NCBI RefSeq assembly: GCF_000378145.1
Contig: NZ_KB899292.1
Location: 1-64,000, forward strand
Length of the DNA: 64,000 bases
Source: Saccharibacillus kuerlensis DSM 22868
GTDB lineage: Bacteria > Bacillota > Bacilli > Paenibacillales > Paenibacillaceae
Reading direction: 5' to 3'
Shown here: piece by piece, positions 1 to 6,614 of the stretch
How the letters are laid out: every line of letters begins with the position of its first letter
Numbering within the stretch: position 1 is the stretch's first letter
Notes under the pieces: generated by a model
Told to the model about the DNA's origin: nothing
Database searches by the model: none
What the model saw: only the letters and a program-made list of their open reading frames with translations
Translations under genes and position numbers: made by a program

Positions 1-195
1 CAGCAGCACGCTGCGAAGGGCGAAGCCAAAGGCAGCACGCAGCAGCACGCTGCGAAGGGCGAAGCCAAAGGCAGCACGCAGCAGCACGCTGCGAAAGGCG
101 AAGCCAGAGAAAGCACGCAGCAGAGCGCTGCGAAGGGCGAAGCCAAAGGCAGCGGGCAGCAGCACGCTGCGAAAGGCGAAGCTAGAGAAAGCACG
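1..195 (+). repeat. Five in-frame 39-bp tandem repeats
   Basis: Units begin at 1, 40, 79, 118 and 157. Each starts CAGCAG and encodes a 13-residue block. Two variants alternate at the end of the unit (AAAGGCAGCACG or AGAGAAAGCACG). More units may lie upstream of the window. Near-identity at DNA level suggests recent expansion or contraction. Confidence 0.9.
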
Positions 196-558
196 CGCTC
201 AAATGGGCGTGCAAGGCAGAGCGCCGCAAGCAAGGCTGCGGCGCAGGGTTCTCAAGCGCCGGCGGCGAATGCCAGCGCAGGCAAAAGCCGTCCGACCGGT
301 CAACAGAGCCGGTCAAACGGCAGAACCACCGGCAGCCAGGCCGCCGGCGAAGCGGGCAAGGACCGCCCGGCGCCGAAGCCGCACAACGGCTCACGTGCCG
401 GTGCGGACGGCAAGCGCGGACGGACCGGCGGCGGACGGCCGCAGCCGGGTACCGCTGCATCGGCCCGCTACTCGGCCAACCGCAAGTGGACCGACGGCCA
501 GTGGGCCGCCGAAACGCTGTTCCGCGCCAGTCACGGTCTGTCTGGCGACAAGGCTTAA
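1..558 (+). CDS. C-terminal part of a basic repeat-rich protein (5' end outside window)
   Basis: An open frame runs from base 1 to the TAA at 556-558 (185 residues visible). The first 65 residues are five 13-residue repeats of the form QQHAAKGEAKGST. They are followed by an Arg/Lys/Gly/Ala/Gln-rich, probably disordered stretch and a short more ordinary end (KWTDGQWAAETLFRASHG). Such basic low-complexity tails occur on RNA-binding proteins, for example some DEAD-box helicases and rRNA-modifying enzymes, but no catalytic motif lies in the window, so the protein cannot be named. Frame choice rests on the unbroken 39-bp periodicity, which is a multiple of three. A hairpin and T-run follow about 100 bp downstream. 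Confidence 0.75.
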   Translation, partial: QQHAAKGEAKGSTQQHAAKGEAKGSTQQHAAKGEARESTQQSAAKGEAKGSGQQHAAKGEARESTRSNGRARQSAASKAAAQGSQAPAANASAGKSRPTGQQSRSNGRTTGSQAAGEAGKDRPAPKPHNGSRAGADGKRGRTGGGRPQPGTAASARYSANRKWTDGQWAAETLFRASHGLSGDKA

Positions 559-656
559 GGAACGAATTCCCCTTGTTTATCGCATGGAATCAAGCCGAAG
601 CGGCAGCAGCCGCTTTGGGCCTGATTTCCGCTTGAACAATTGGAGCATTTCGTTTG

Positions 657-682
657 AAGCGCGGTGAAATGCCGCGCTTTTC
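657..682 (+). terminator. Rho-independent terminator of the first CDS
   Basis: Stem AAGCGCGG (657-664) pairs with CCGCGCTT (672-679) around a 7-nt loop and is followed by a short T-run. It lies 100 bp after the first CDS. Confidence 0.6.
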
Positions 683-730
683 ATAATGTCCGCTTCCAGG
701 AGTTTAATTCCTCCTTTGTATGGAAGCATC

Positions 731-775
731 AAAAAGACCGCTTAAACCGTTCAACGACGGTAAAGCGGTCTTTTT
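731..775. terminator. Bidirectional terminator
   Basis: AAAAAGACCGCTT (731-743) is perfectly complementary to AAGCGGTCTTTTT (763-775), with an inner CCGT/ACGG stem. The A-run on one side and T-run on the other let it act on both strands, separating the first CDS from the convergent DinB gene. Apart from this hairpin, the 657-682 hairpin and the 828-902 repeat, I see nothing in 559-954. Confidence 0.8.
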
Positions 776-827
776 GGCATTCTTACGTGAGGATTAACGG
801 CCCCTGCCGATTCTCACTTCTATTTAT

Positions 828-902
828 GTTTTATCTCGTGTCGAATCTTATGGTTTTATCTCATGTTGGATCTTATGCTTTTATCTCATAAGTGGACCTT
901 AT
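828..902. repeat. Three 25-bp tandem repeats (intergenic)
   Basis: Units start at 828, 853 and 878. Each contains TTTTATCTC and ends near ATCTTATG; the third is more diverged. The array lies between the terminator and the 3' end of the DinB gene and is AT-rich. No gene is visible in it. Confidence 0.6.
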
Positions 903-954
903 ATTTTTACCTGATGATTCTCTTCTCTTCTATTCTCTTAACTTCAGCAGCCTC

Positions 955-1449
955 TTACATGTACAGCATCGAAAAGTGAAGCTCATGCCCAAGCTGTTTC
1001 AAATAGTTGTACAACTGCGAACGATGATGGAACAGATGGGTCAGCGTTTCGATCTGCCATTGGATCTGCGTGTGTTCCTGTCCCGGTTCGGCGTAGAATG
1101 CTTTGGTGGAACGGTTCATCAGATCGTCCAGGTGAAGTGAAAGTATGTATTCTTTGTATAGATCAAAGCTTTCTCGCAGAGCGGCGGCAAGCCGTTCGGG
1201 ATCCAGTTCTTCATTCAGGCTCCCTTCGATTCCGCCCACTTCTTCGGCTCCGGCTTCCTGCATGATCGCAAGGTCGCTTCGCGGTACAAGTACAAAATGT
1301 CTCACAAGCTCCGGCAGCGAACGCATATTGTCCTGGGGACGATACTCCCAATCTTCCGGCCGGATACGTCGAATCAGTGCCTCACCGGTGCGTACTCCCG
1401 TTTCCAATTCGTGCAGCAGATGATCGCGGATTTGCAGAGCTTCGTTCAT
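955..1449 (-). CDS. DinB/YfiT-like four-helix protein
   Basis: A 164-residue protein of the DinB superfamily, small four-helix bundles that often bind a metal through three histidines and include thiol-dependent transferases of the bacillithiol/mycothiol type. His50 (LVRHFVL) and the C-terminal block HLFHHRSQLYNYLKQLG fit the family pattern. Length is typical. A purine-rich ribosome site (GGAGATGGAATC) precedes the ATG. It stands alone, convergent with the first CDS and co-directional with cobA but separated from it by a terminator. The substrate is unknown. Confidence 0.8.
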   Translation of the reverse strand: MNEALQIRDHLLHELETGVRTGEALIRRIRPEDWEYRPQDNMRSLPELVRHFVLVPRSDLAIMQEAGAEEVGGIEGSLNEELDPERLAAALRESFDLYKEYILSLHLDDLMNRSTKAFYAEPGQEHTQIQWQIETLTHLFHHRSQLYNYLKQLGHELHFSMLYM

Positions 1450-1677
1450 GATTCCATCTCCTCTTTTAATCGTTTTAACATCGTAATCTGACTATATGAC
1501 TGCGTTCCGGTGAATCCATTATCGAAGAGCGGCTTTTCGAAGCTGTACAGCCGTCATTCGCGAACAGCCCTCCTCTCTTTCCAACCAGGCACATTCAGCT
1601 TTCATCTCCAAGATATCCGGAAGATGGGTCAACGGCAAGGGACCAAAGCTGCGCTTCTTTTGACCCTCCGCAGCTCG

Positions 1678-1717
1678 AAAAAGCCCGCTAACGGATAGAT
1701 GTTCCGTTAACGAGCCT
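1678..1717 (-). terminator. Terminator after cobA
   Basis: Read on the minus strand, a 15-16 bp stem (core TAACGGA/TCCGTTA, with a few G-T pairs) and a 7-nt loop end in a run of T (A-run at 1676-1682). It ends the nirB-nirD-cobA transcript. It also argues against a 70-codon frame at 1519-1731 being a gene. Confidence 0.8.
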
Positions 1718-1723
1718 TCATGT

Positions 1724-2488
1724 TCAAACAATACCCCGATGCTCCATGACGATAGGCTGCAGCATTTCCCGAATCCCGACCGTGTCGCCGATCAGCAGCA
1801 TAGCTGGATTATCAACTTTCATTGCGACGGCCAGCCGGGCGATACTGCCAAGCGTTCCGGTCACGACCCGCTCCGATGGCATTGTCGCATTTTCGATCAG
1901 CGCAGCTGGCGTATCGGCAGAGCGACCGTGCCGGATCAACTCGCCACTGATTTCCTCCAGCTTCGAGACGCCCATATAGATCGCCAGCGTGTCGGCACCA
2001 CAGGCAAGCAGGTCCCAGCGTACCGACGCATCAGCTTCTCCACAGCGGCTGCCGGTAACAACGGCGAATGACGCGGCCGTTCCCCGGTGGGTTAGCGGGA
2101 TACCGGCCGAAGCCGACGCACCGGCCGCCGATGTCACACCGGGTACCACCTCGAACGGAATACCCGCTCGGGCGGCGGCCAGCGCTTCTTCGCCGCCCCG
2201 GCCGAATATGAACGGATCGCCGCCCTTCAGCCGGACCACATGATGACCTACCTTGGCGTAATCGACGATCAGCCTGTCAATCTCCTCCTGCGTCAGCGCA
2301 TGACGGCCGGGCGCTTTGCCGCAGTAGATCTTCAGCGTACCCGGCGCACAATAATTCAGCAGCTCATCGCTTACGAGACGGTCGTACAGCACGACATCCG
2401 CCTTCTCCAGACGCCGAAGCGCTTTGACGGTAATCAGTTCGGGATCGCCGGGTCCTGCGCCGACGATCGAAATTCGGCCCCGGCTCAT
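1724..2488 (-). CDS. cobA: Uroporphyrinogen-III C-methyltransferase (SUMT)
   Basis: A 254-residue enzyme that methylates uroporphyrinogen III at C2 and C7 with S-adenosylmethionine to give precorrin-2, the precursor of siroheme. Family motifs are clear: VGAGPGDPELIT at the N-terminus, VRLKGGDPFIFGRGGEE near residue 85, VVPGVTSA near 115 and PLTHRG near 130. It is a single-domain SUMT of standard length, without the CysG dehydrogenase part. It is the last gene of the nirB-nirD operon and fits supply of siroheme to NirB, like nasF in Bacillus subtilis. Its ATG overlaps the stop of an upstream small frame (ATGA). Confidence 0.95.
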   Translation of the reverse strand: MSRGRISIVGAGPGDPELITVKALRRLEKADVVLYDRLVSDELLNYCAPGTLKIYCGKAPGRHALTQEEIDRLIVDYAKVGHHVVRLKGGDPFIFGRGGEEALAAARAGIPFEVVPGVTSAAGASASAGIPLTHRGTAASFAVVTGSRCGEADASVRWDLLACGADTLAIYMGVSKLEEISGELIRHGRSADTPAALIENATMPSERVVTGTLGSIARLAVAMKVDNPAMLLIGDTVGIREMLQPIVMEHRGIV

Positions 2489-2634
2489 AGGCTGCTCTCC
2501 GGCACGGCCGAATCGATTCGTTCTGTACGCTCGGTACGTTCGCTATAGGCGGCGGGAGAGAGCAGCTCCGTGACGAATAATGGAACAGTATCAATCATCG
2601 TTTGCGTGACTCCGCCCAGTTTGACGCAATCCAT
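2485..2634 (-). CDS. Small ORF between nirD and cobA (49 aa, unknown)
   Basis: ATG at 2634, 49 residues, stop TGA overlapping the cobA ATG by 4 bp (ATGA). A GAGGG sequence lies about 7 bp before the ATG. The peptide begins MDCVKLGGVTQTMIDTVPLF and has a charged repeat RTERTER near its end. I do not recognise it. The overlap suggests translational coupling to cobA: it may be a real small protein or a leader that feeds ribosomes onto cobA. There is no other gene in the 260-bp gap between nirD and cobA. Confidence 0.45.
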   Translation of the reverse strand: MDCVKLGGVTQTMIDTVPLFVTELLSPAAYSERTERTERIDSAVPESSL

Positions 2635-2748
2635 AGGTATCCCTCGCTTTCGAATGTGAAAAGGCCCGGCGTCCGTACCTTATCGGCATCATGTACTCTG
2701 TACGCCAACAGGCATTAAGCGATCATGTTTTTTACGCAGTAATAGGTT

Positions 2749-3120
2749 TCACGCAATGTGACTATCCGACTCGGCGCTGCCGCTTCCTTCTGCAGCAGTG
2801 TTCAATGTCAGAAAAATGGTTCCGTCCTCCGCCACCAATGTATCGAACGTTTCGATACATCCTTTATCGGGATCGAGAGCCTCTCCGCTGCGCAGATCGA
2901 TACGCCAATCATGCAGCGGGCAGTGAACCACCGGTCCGCATACCATTCCTTCGGACAATAAGCCGCCTTTGTGCGGACAGCGGTTCTCCACCGCCAGCAC
3001 TTCGTCGTCCGACAAACGGAACAGCGCAATTTCCAGACCATTGATATTCAAGCGGCGCGAACCCAGAGGATCGATATCGCTCAATTTGCCGACGCGTACT
3101 TGTTCTGCTGCTTGGCTCAT
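2749..3120 (-). CDS. nirD: Nitrite reductase small subunit, Rieske-type
   Basis: A 123-residue Rieske [2Fe-2S] protein, the small subunit of assimilatory NADH nitrite reductase. The two cluster motifs are visible: CPHKGG near residue 48 and CPLHDWRI near 67. The length matches NirD/NasE. Its ATG overlaps the nirB stop by 4 bp, so the two subunits are translationally coupled. It is thought to assist electron flow or assembly in the NirBD complex in the cytoplasm. Confidence 0.93.
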   Translation of the reverse strand: MSQAAEQVRVGKLSDIDPLGSRRLNINGLEIALFRLSDDEVLAVENRCPHKGGLLSEGMVCGPVVHCPLHDWRIDLRSGEALDPDKGCIETFDTLVAEDGTIFLTLNTAAEGSGSAESDSHIA

Positions 3121-5627
3121 GCGGATTCCTCCTTTTTCTGTCCGTCCATTCCGGCCGAATTGTCCTGACCGCTCTGCTCCCCTGGAGTCGATACAAGCTG
3201 CGCCACCGGCAGATGCTCGAAGTTTTTACGCAGTTCCGGTTCGCTGACAATTTCCTTCCATGGATCGACTGTCTGATCCAGCGTATCGCGCAGACGAGCT
3301 TGCAGTGCTTTGCGTTCTTCTTCGTCACTCAGCACTTCCTTGATATGTTCAAGACCGACACGTTCTACCCACGGAGCAGTACGCTCGTTCCAGGTTGCAT
3401 TTTCCCGATAATATTGAAGGAATGCGCTCGCCCACTGTTCGACTTCATCGTCCGTTTTGACAAAACCAAGCAGATCGGTTGCACGGACATGGATACCGGC
3501 ATTGCCGCCGACATGCAGTTCCCACCCGCCGTCGACCGCTACGACACCGAAGTCTTTGACCGTGGCTTCCGCGCAGTTCCGCGGGCAGCCGGATACGGCA
3601 AGCTTGACCTTAGCCGGTGCGCTCATCCGTTCGAATGCCTTCTCCAGACGGACGCCCATGCCCATTGCATCCTGCGTGCCGAAGCGGCAGAAGGTGGAGC
3701 CCACACAGGTTTTGACCGTGCGCAGCGATTTGCCGTAGCCGTGACCGGAAGGCATATCCAGCGCTTCCCAGACACCCGGCAGATCTTCTTTCTTGACGCC
3801 GAGCAGATCCAGCCGCTGTCCGCCGGTGAACTTGACCAACGGCACGTCGAACTTCTCTGCGACCTCAGCGATCCGCTTCAGTTCGGTCGGTGATGTAACG
3901 CCGCCATAGATGCGGGGGATGACCGAATACGTCCCGTCTTTTTGGATGTTGGCGTGATAACGTTCGTTTGTGAAGCGGGATTCCTTCTCGTCCTTGTACT
4001 CTGCCGGCCACAGCATGCCCAAGTAATAGTTGAGAGACGGACGGCATTTGGAACAGCCTTCGTCGTTGTTCCATTCTAGGACGTTCATGACTTCCTTGAC
4101 CGTCTTCAGCCCCATCCGCTTGATCTCGGCGACGATCTCGTCGCGGCTGTGCGTTGTACAGCCGCAGATGCCTTCCTTGACCGTTACGGCAGCATCGCCG
4201 GCATACAGCTGAAGCAGCCCTTCCACCAGCGGTTTGCAGCCGCCGCAGGAAGCGGAAGCTTTTGTACAGCCTTTGATCTGTCCAAGGCTGTTGCAGCCGC
4301 CGTCGATCGCCTGGACGATATCGCCTTTGGATACACCATTGCAGCCGCAGACGATCTCATCAGCCGGCATACTTTCGAGCCTAGCCGCCGATCCACCGCC
4401 GCCTCCGGAAGAGAGTGCATCGGCGGACAAACCGAGCAGCAGTTCCTTTTCCCGTCCGGCGATGCTTTCTCCGCTCTTGATCATCGCGAAGAGCGAAGCG
4501 CCTTCTGACGTTTCACCAAACAGCACGGCGCCGATCAGGCGGTCGTTCAGCACGACAAGCTTTTTGTACACGCCTTCGATCTCGTCCTGATAGCTAAGCG
4601 CCCGTGCTCCTTCCGGTTCGACGAAGACACCACCGGAGAACACATCGACGCCCGATACTTTCAGCTTGGTCGAAGTGACCGAGCCGGCATAGCCTTCAAC
4701 CGGTACGCCAGCAAGATTCTTGGCCAGCACGGCACCCTGTTCATACAGCGGCGCTACCAGTCCGTAAGCAATACCCCGGTGCTGCGCACATTCGCCTACC
4801 GCGTACACACCCGGCAGATTCGTACGCATATGATCGTCGACCACGATGCCGCGTTCTACGACAAGGCCGCTGCGCTGCGCTAGAGCTACATTCGGGCGAA
4901 TGCCGACAGCCATAACGACCAGGTCTGCTTCAAGCATGCTGCCGTCCTTGAACAGGAGTCCTTTGGCCCGCTGTTTGCCGAGCACCGCTTCCGTCTGCTT
5001 TTTGAGCAGGAACTTCATCCCCTGGTTCTCCAGCTCTTTCTGAAGCATAATTGAAGCGGGACGATCAAGCTGACGCTCCATTAAGTATTCGTTGATATGA
5101 ATGACGGTTACGTCCATTCCCAAGTTCAGCAGGCCGCGTGCCGCTTCCAGTCCGAGCAGACCGCCGCCGATTACCGCTGCTTTCTTGTGCGTCCTTGACG
5201 CTTCCTGCATCGCCTGACAGTCTTTAATGTCGCGGAAGCCGATCACGCCTTCTTTGTCCGCACCGGGAATCGGCAGGATGAAGGCGTTCGAGCCCGTAGC
5301 GAGAATCAATTCGTCGTACTCTTCCTCAATGCCGCCTTCGGCGTACACCCGACGGGTTTCGCTGTCGATCCTGGTAATTGCTTGACCCAGGTGAAGTGTG
5401 ATTCGGTTATCCCGATACCAGTCCAAATCGTTGATCACAATCTCTTCCATGCTCGCTCCGCCGGCCAGAACTGACGACAGCATGATTCGGTTATAGTTCG
5501 GATGCGGTTCCGCTCCGAATATTGTAATGTCATACATGTCCGGCGCCAACTTGAGCAGATGCTCGATCGTACGTACACCGGCCATGCCGTTCCCGACGAG
5601 CACCAGTTTTTTGCGTTTGTTTGTCAT
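3117..5627 (-). CDS. nirB: Nitrite reductase [NAD(P)H] large subunit
   Basis: Reduces nitrite to ammonium with siroheme, a [4Fe-4S] cluster, FAD and NAD(P)H. The 836 residues show, in order: an FAD/NAD(P) oxidoreductase half (VGNGMAGVRT at the start, AVIGGGLLGLEAA near 160); a BFD-like [2Fe-2S] domain (CGCNGV ... CGGCKP, about 430-480); a second BFD-like segment (CGCTTHSRDEI ... CSKC, about 495-540); and the nitrite/sulfite reductase part, with siroheme/cluster cysteines in TCVGSTFCRFG and SGCPRNC (about 640-710). I start at 5627 (MTNKRKK) because GGAAGGAG lies about 9 bp upstream; the frame stays open another 19 codons, but without a ribosome site. First gene of nirB-nirD-ORF-cobA. Confidence 0.95.
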   Translation of the reverse strand: MTNKRKKLVLVGNGMAGVRTIEHLLKLAPDMYDITIFGAEPHPNYNRIMLSSVLAGGASMEEIVINDLDWYRDNRITLHLGQAITRIDSETRRVYAEGGIEEEYDELILATGSNAFILPIPGADKEGVIGFRDIKDCQAMQEASRTHKKAAVIGGGLLGLEAARGLLNLGMDVTVIHINEYLMERQLDRPASIMLQKELENQGMKFLLKKQTEAVLGKQRAKGLLFKDGSMLEADLVVMAVGIRPNVALAQRSGLVVERGIVVDDHMRTNLPGVYAVGECAQHRGIAYGLVAPLYEQGAVLAKNLAGVPVEGYAGSVTSTKLKVSGVDVFSGGVFVEPEGARALSYQDEIEGVYKKLVVLNDRLIGAVLFGETSEGASLFAMIKSGESIAGREKELLLGLSADALSSGGGGGSAARLESMPADEIVCGCNGVSKGDIVQAIDGGCNSLGQIKGCTKASASCGGCKPLVEGLLQLYAGDAAVTVKEGICGCTTHSRDEIVAEIKRMGLKTVKEVMNVLEWNNDEGCSKCRPSLNYYLGMLWPAEYKDEKESRFTNERYHANIQKDGTYSVIPRIYGGVTSPTELKRIAEVAEKFDVPLVKFTGGQRLDLLGVKKEDLPGVWEALDMPSGHGYGKSLRTVKTCVGSTFCRFGTQDAMGMGVRLEKAFERMSAPAKVKLAVSGCPRNCAEATVKDFGVVAVDGGWELHVGGNAGIHVRATDLLGFVKTDDEVEQWASAFLQYYRENATWNERTAPWVERVGLEHIKEVLSDEEERKALQARLRDTLDQTVDPWKEIVSEPELRKNFEHLPVAQLVSTPGEQSGQDNSAGMDGQKKEESA

Positions 5628-5704
5628 ATGAAGTCGCTCCTTCCAGAGAGGGAAATCGGAATTTGGACAGACGGGAAAACACAAACAGCCCGCTTCACCC
5701 GCCC

Positions 5705-5764
5705 CGGAAAACAGTACCGTTTCCCGTTGACGTATAAGGTGAAAGCAGGCGCCATTGCCGCTTC
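5705..5764 (-). promoter_or_regulatory. Two hairpins in the nirB leader RNA (candidate ANTAR target)
   Basis: In the roughly 175-nt nirB leader, read on the minus strand, hairpin 1 (5764-5741) has a GGC/GCC top stem and the hexaloop AATGGC, with A at position 1 and G at position 4 as in ANTAR-target hairpins. Hairpin 2 (5726-5705) is an 8-bp stem with the hexaloop GGTACT, which lacks the A1/G4 pattern. The left arm of hairpin 2 can also pair with a GTTTTCCCG segment at 5672-5680, giving a mutually exclusive fold. A canonical U-rich terminator is not obvious, so the mechanism is inference. Confidence 0.4.
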
Positions 5765-5809
5765 AATCGGACACATCATTGTATCCGCATCAATGAATTC
5801 TTGAGTTCG

Positions 5810-5838
5810 ACTATAACGGATTTTGATTATCACGTCAA
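5810..5838 (-). promoter_or_regulatory. Promoter of the nirB operon
   Basis: Minus strand: -35 TTGACG (5838-5833), 17-bp spacer, -10 TATAGT (5815-5810). Predicted start near 5803 gives a leader of about 175 nt before nirB. Confidence 0.75.
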
Positions 5839-5843
5839 CAATT

Positions 5844-5872
5844 TTGACATACATTTTTTGAAATTTTAAAAT
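5844..5872 (+). promoter_or_regulatory. Promoter of the ANTAR regulator gene
   Basis: Plus strand: -35 TTGACA (5844-5849), 17-bp spacer, -10 TAAAAT (5867-5872). It diverges from the nirB promoter; the two -35 boxes are 5 bp apart. Predicted start is near 5879, about 125 nt before the ANTAR ATG. Confidence 0.7.
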
Positions 5873-5895
5873 AGTCGACAATGAGACAGCTTTCG

Positions 5896-5912
5896 TGTTA
5901 TAAAAAGTAACA
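5896..5912. promoter_or_regulatory. GlnR/TnrA-type box
   Basis: TGTTATAAAAAGTAACA matches the Bacillales consensus TGTNA-N7-TNACA exactly and is palindromic (arms GTGTTA/TAACAC at 5895-5913). It lies just downstream of the predicted start of the ANTAR gene and about 100 bp upstream of the predicted nirB start. Nitrogen-dependent control of one or both genes is a direct expectation from the family; which direction is inference. Confidence 0.7.
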
Positions 5913-6004
5913 CATAGAAAATTGGAAGTATTTGCAGCCTTATCGGTTTTACCGACTGCGCGACTTCCTGCCAGAAAGGATTCTGAACATAAGGAGCGTC
6001 GTTC

Positions 6005-6601
6005 ATGCACAGCTTATTGATCGTGCACCATTCTTCCGATCCGTCGTATGACCCCGCTTCGGACAAGCAAAGTCCCGTCCGATCGCTCAGCGAATGCGGC
6101 TATCTGATCCAGTTAGCAGGCACGCGCGAAGAAGCATTCGAGCTTGTCGGAGAAGCCGACGCGGCCGTGCTCGCTCTTCCCATTACAGAAATGAACGGCT
6201 GGGCGGATCTGCTGACGTCCCGCAAGACCGTCCCTACCCTCTGGTGGTGCACGTCGGAGACCGCCAATTTGTCCGTATCCGCGTGTGAAGACGATGTACG
6301 GATCGACGGTATTCTGTCTCCTCATATGCAGCCGTCCGAAGTGCACTGGATTTTGCATTTCAGCGCCAGACGCTGTTACGAACGGGTACAGTGGACCAAA
6401 GAACGGGAAAAGCTGCTTGCCCGGCTCGAAGAGCGCAAATGGATCGATATGGCCAAGGGCATTCTGTCGAAGAGCAAAAACATATCCGAATCCGAAGCCT
6501 ACGACCTGCTGCGCAAGCAGGCCATGAATGAACGCAAGCGCATGGTCGATGTCGCCACGTCAATCGTCAAGGTCTATCAACTGCTGCATGAACAATCCTG
6601 A
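6005..6601 (+). CDS. ANTAR-domain RNA-binding antiterminator, NasT-like
   Basis: A 198-residue protein with a receiver-like N-terminal domain (about 1-125) and a C-terminal ANTAR helix bundle (about 135-195: LEERKWIDMAKGILSKSK, EAYDLLRKQAM). ANTAR proteins bind paired hairpins in leader RNAs and prevent termination, often in nitrate/nitrite genes. The receiver lacks a convincing phospho-acceptor pattern, as expected for an atypical receiver. The ribosome site AAGGAG is 8 bp before the ATG. It is divergent from nirB and followed by a TrpD2-like gene whose ribosome site overlaps its stop. The likely target is the nirB leader, by inference from position. Confidence 0.85.
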   Translation: MHSLLIVHHSSDPSYDPASDKQSPVRSLSECGYLIQLAGTREEAFELVGEADAAVLALPITEMNGWADLLTSRKTVPTLWWCTSETANLSVSACEDDVRIDGILSPHMQPSEVHWILHFSARRCYERVQWTKEREKLLARLEERKWIDMAKGILSKSKNISESEAYDLLRKQAMNERKRMVDVATSIVKVYQLLHEQS

Positions 6602-6614
6602 GGAGGCTTTCCAT

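Noticed and set aside
664-1140. Plus-strand frames upstream of and across the DinB gene
   Set aside because: They cover terminators and a tandem repeat or are shadows of the DinB gene; composition is not protein-like.
1519-1731. 70-codon minus-strand frame overlapping the end of cobA
   Set aside because: It runs through the cobA terminator hairpin and T-run, lacks a ribosome site and does not look like a known protein.
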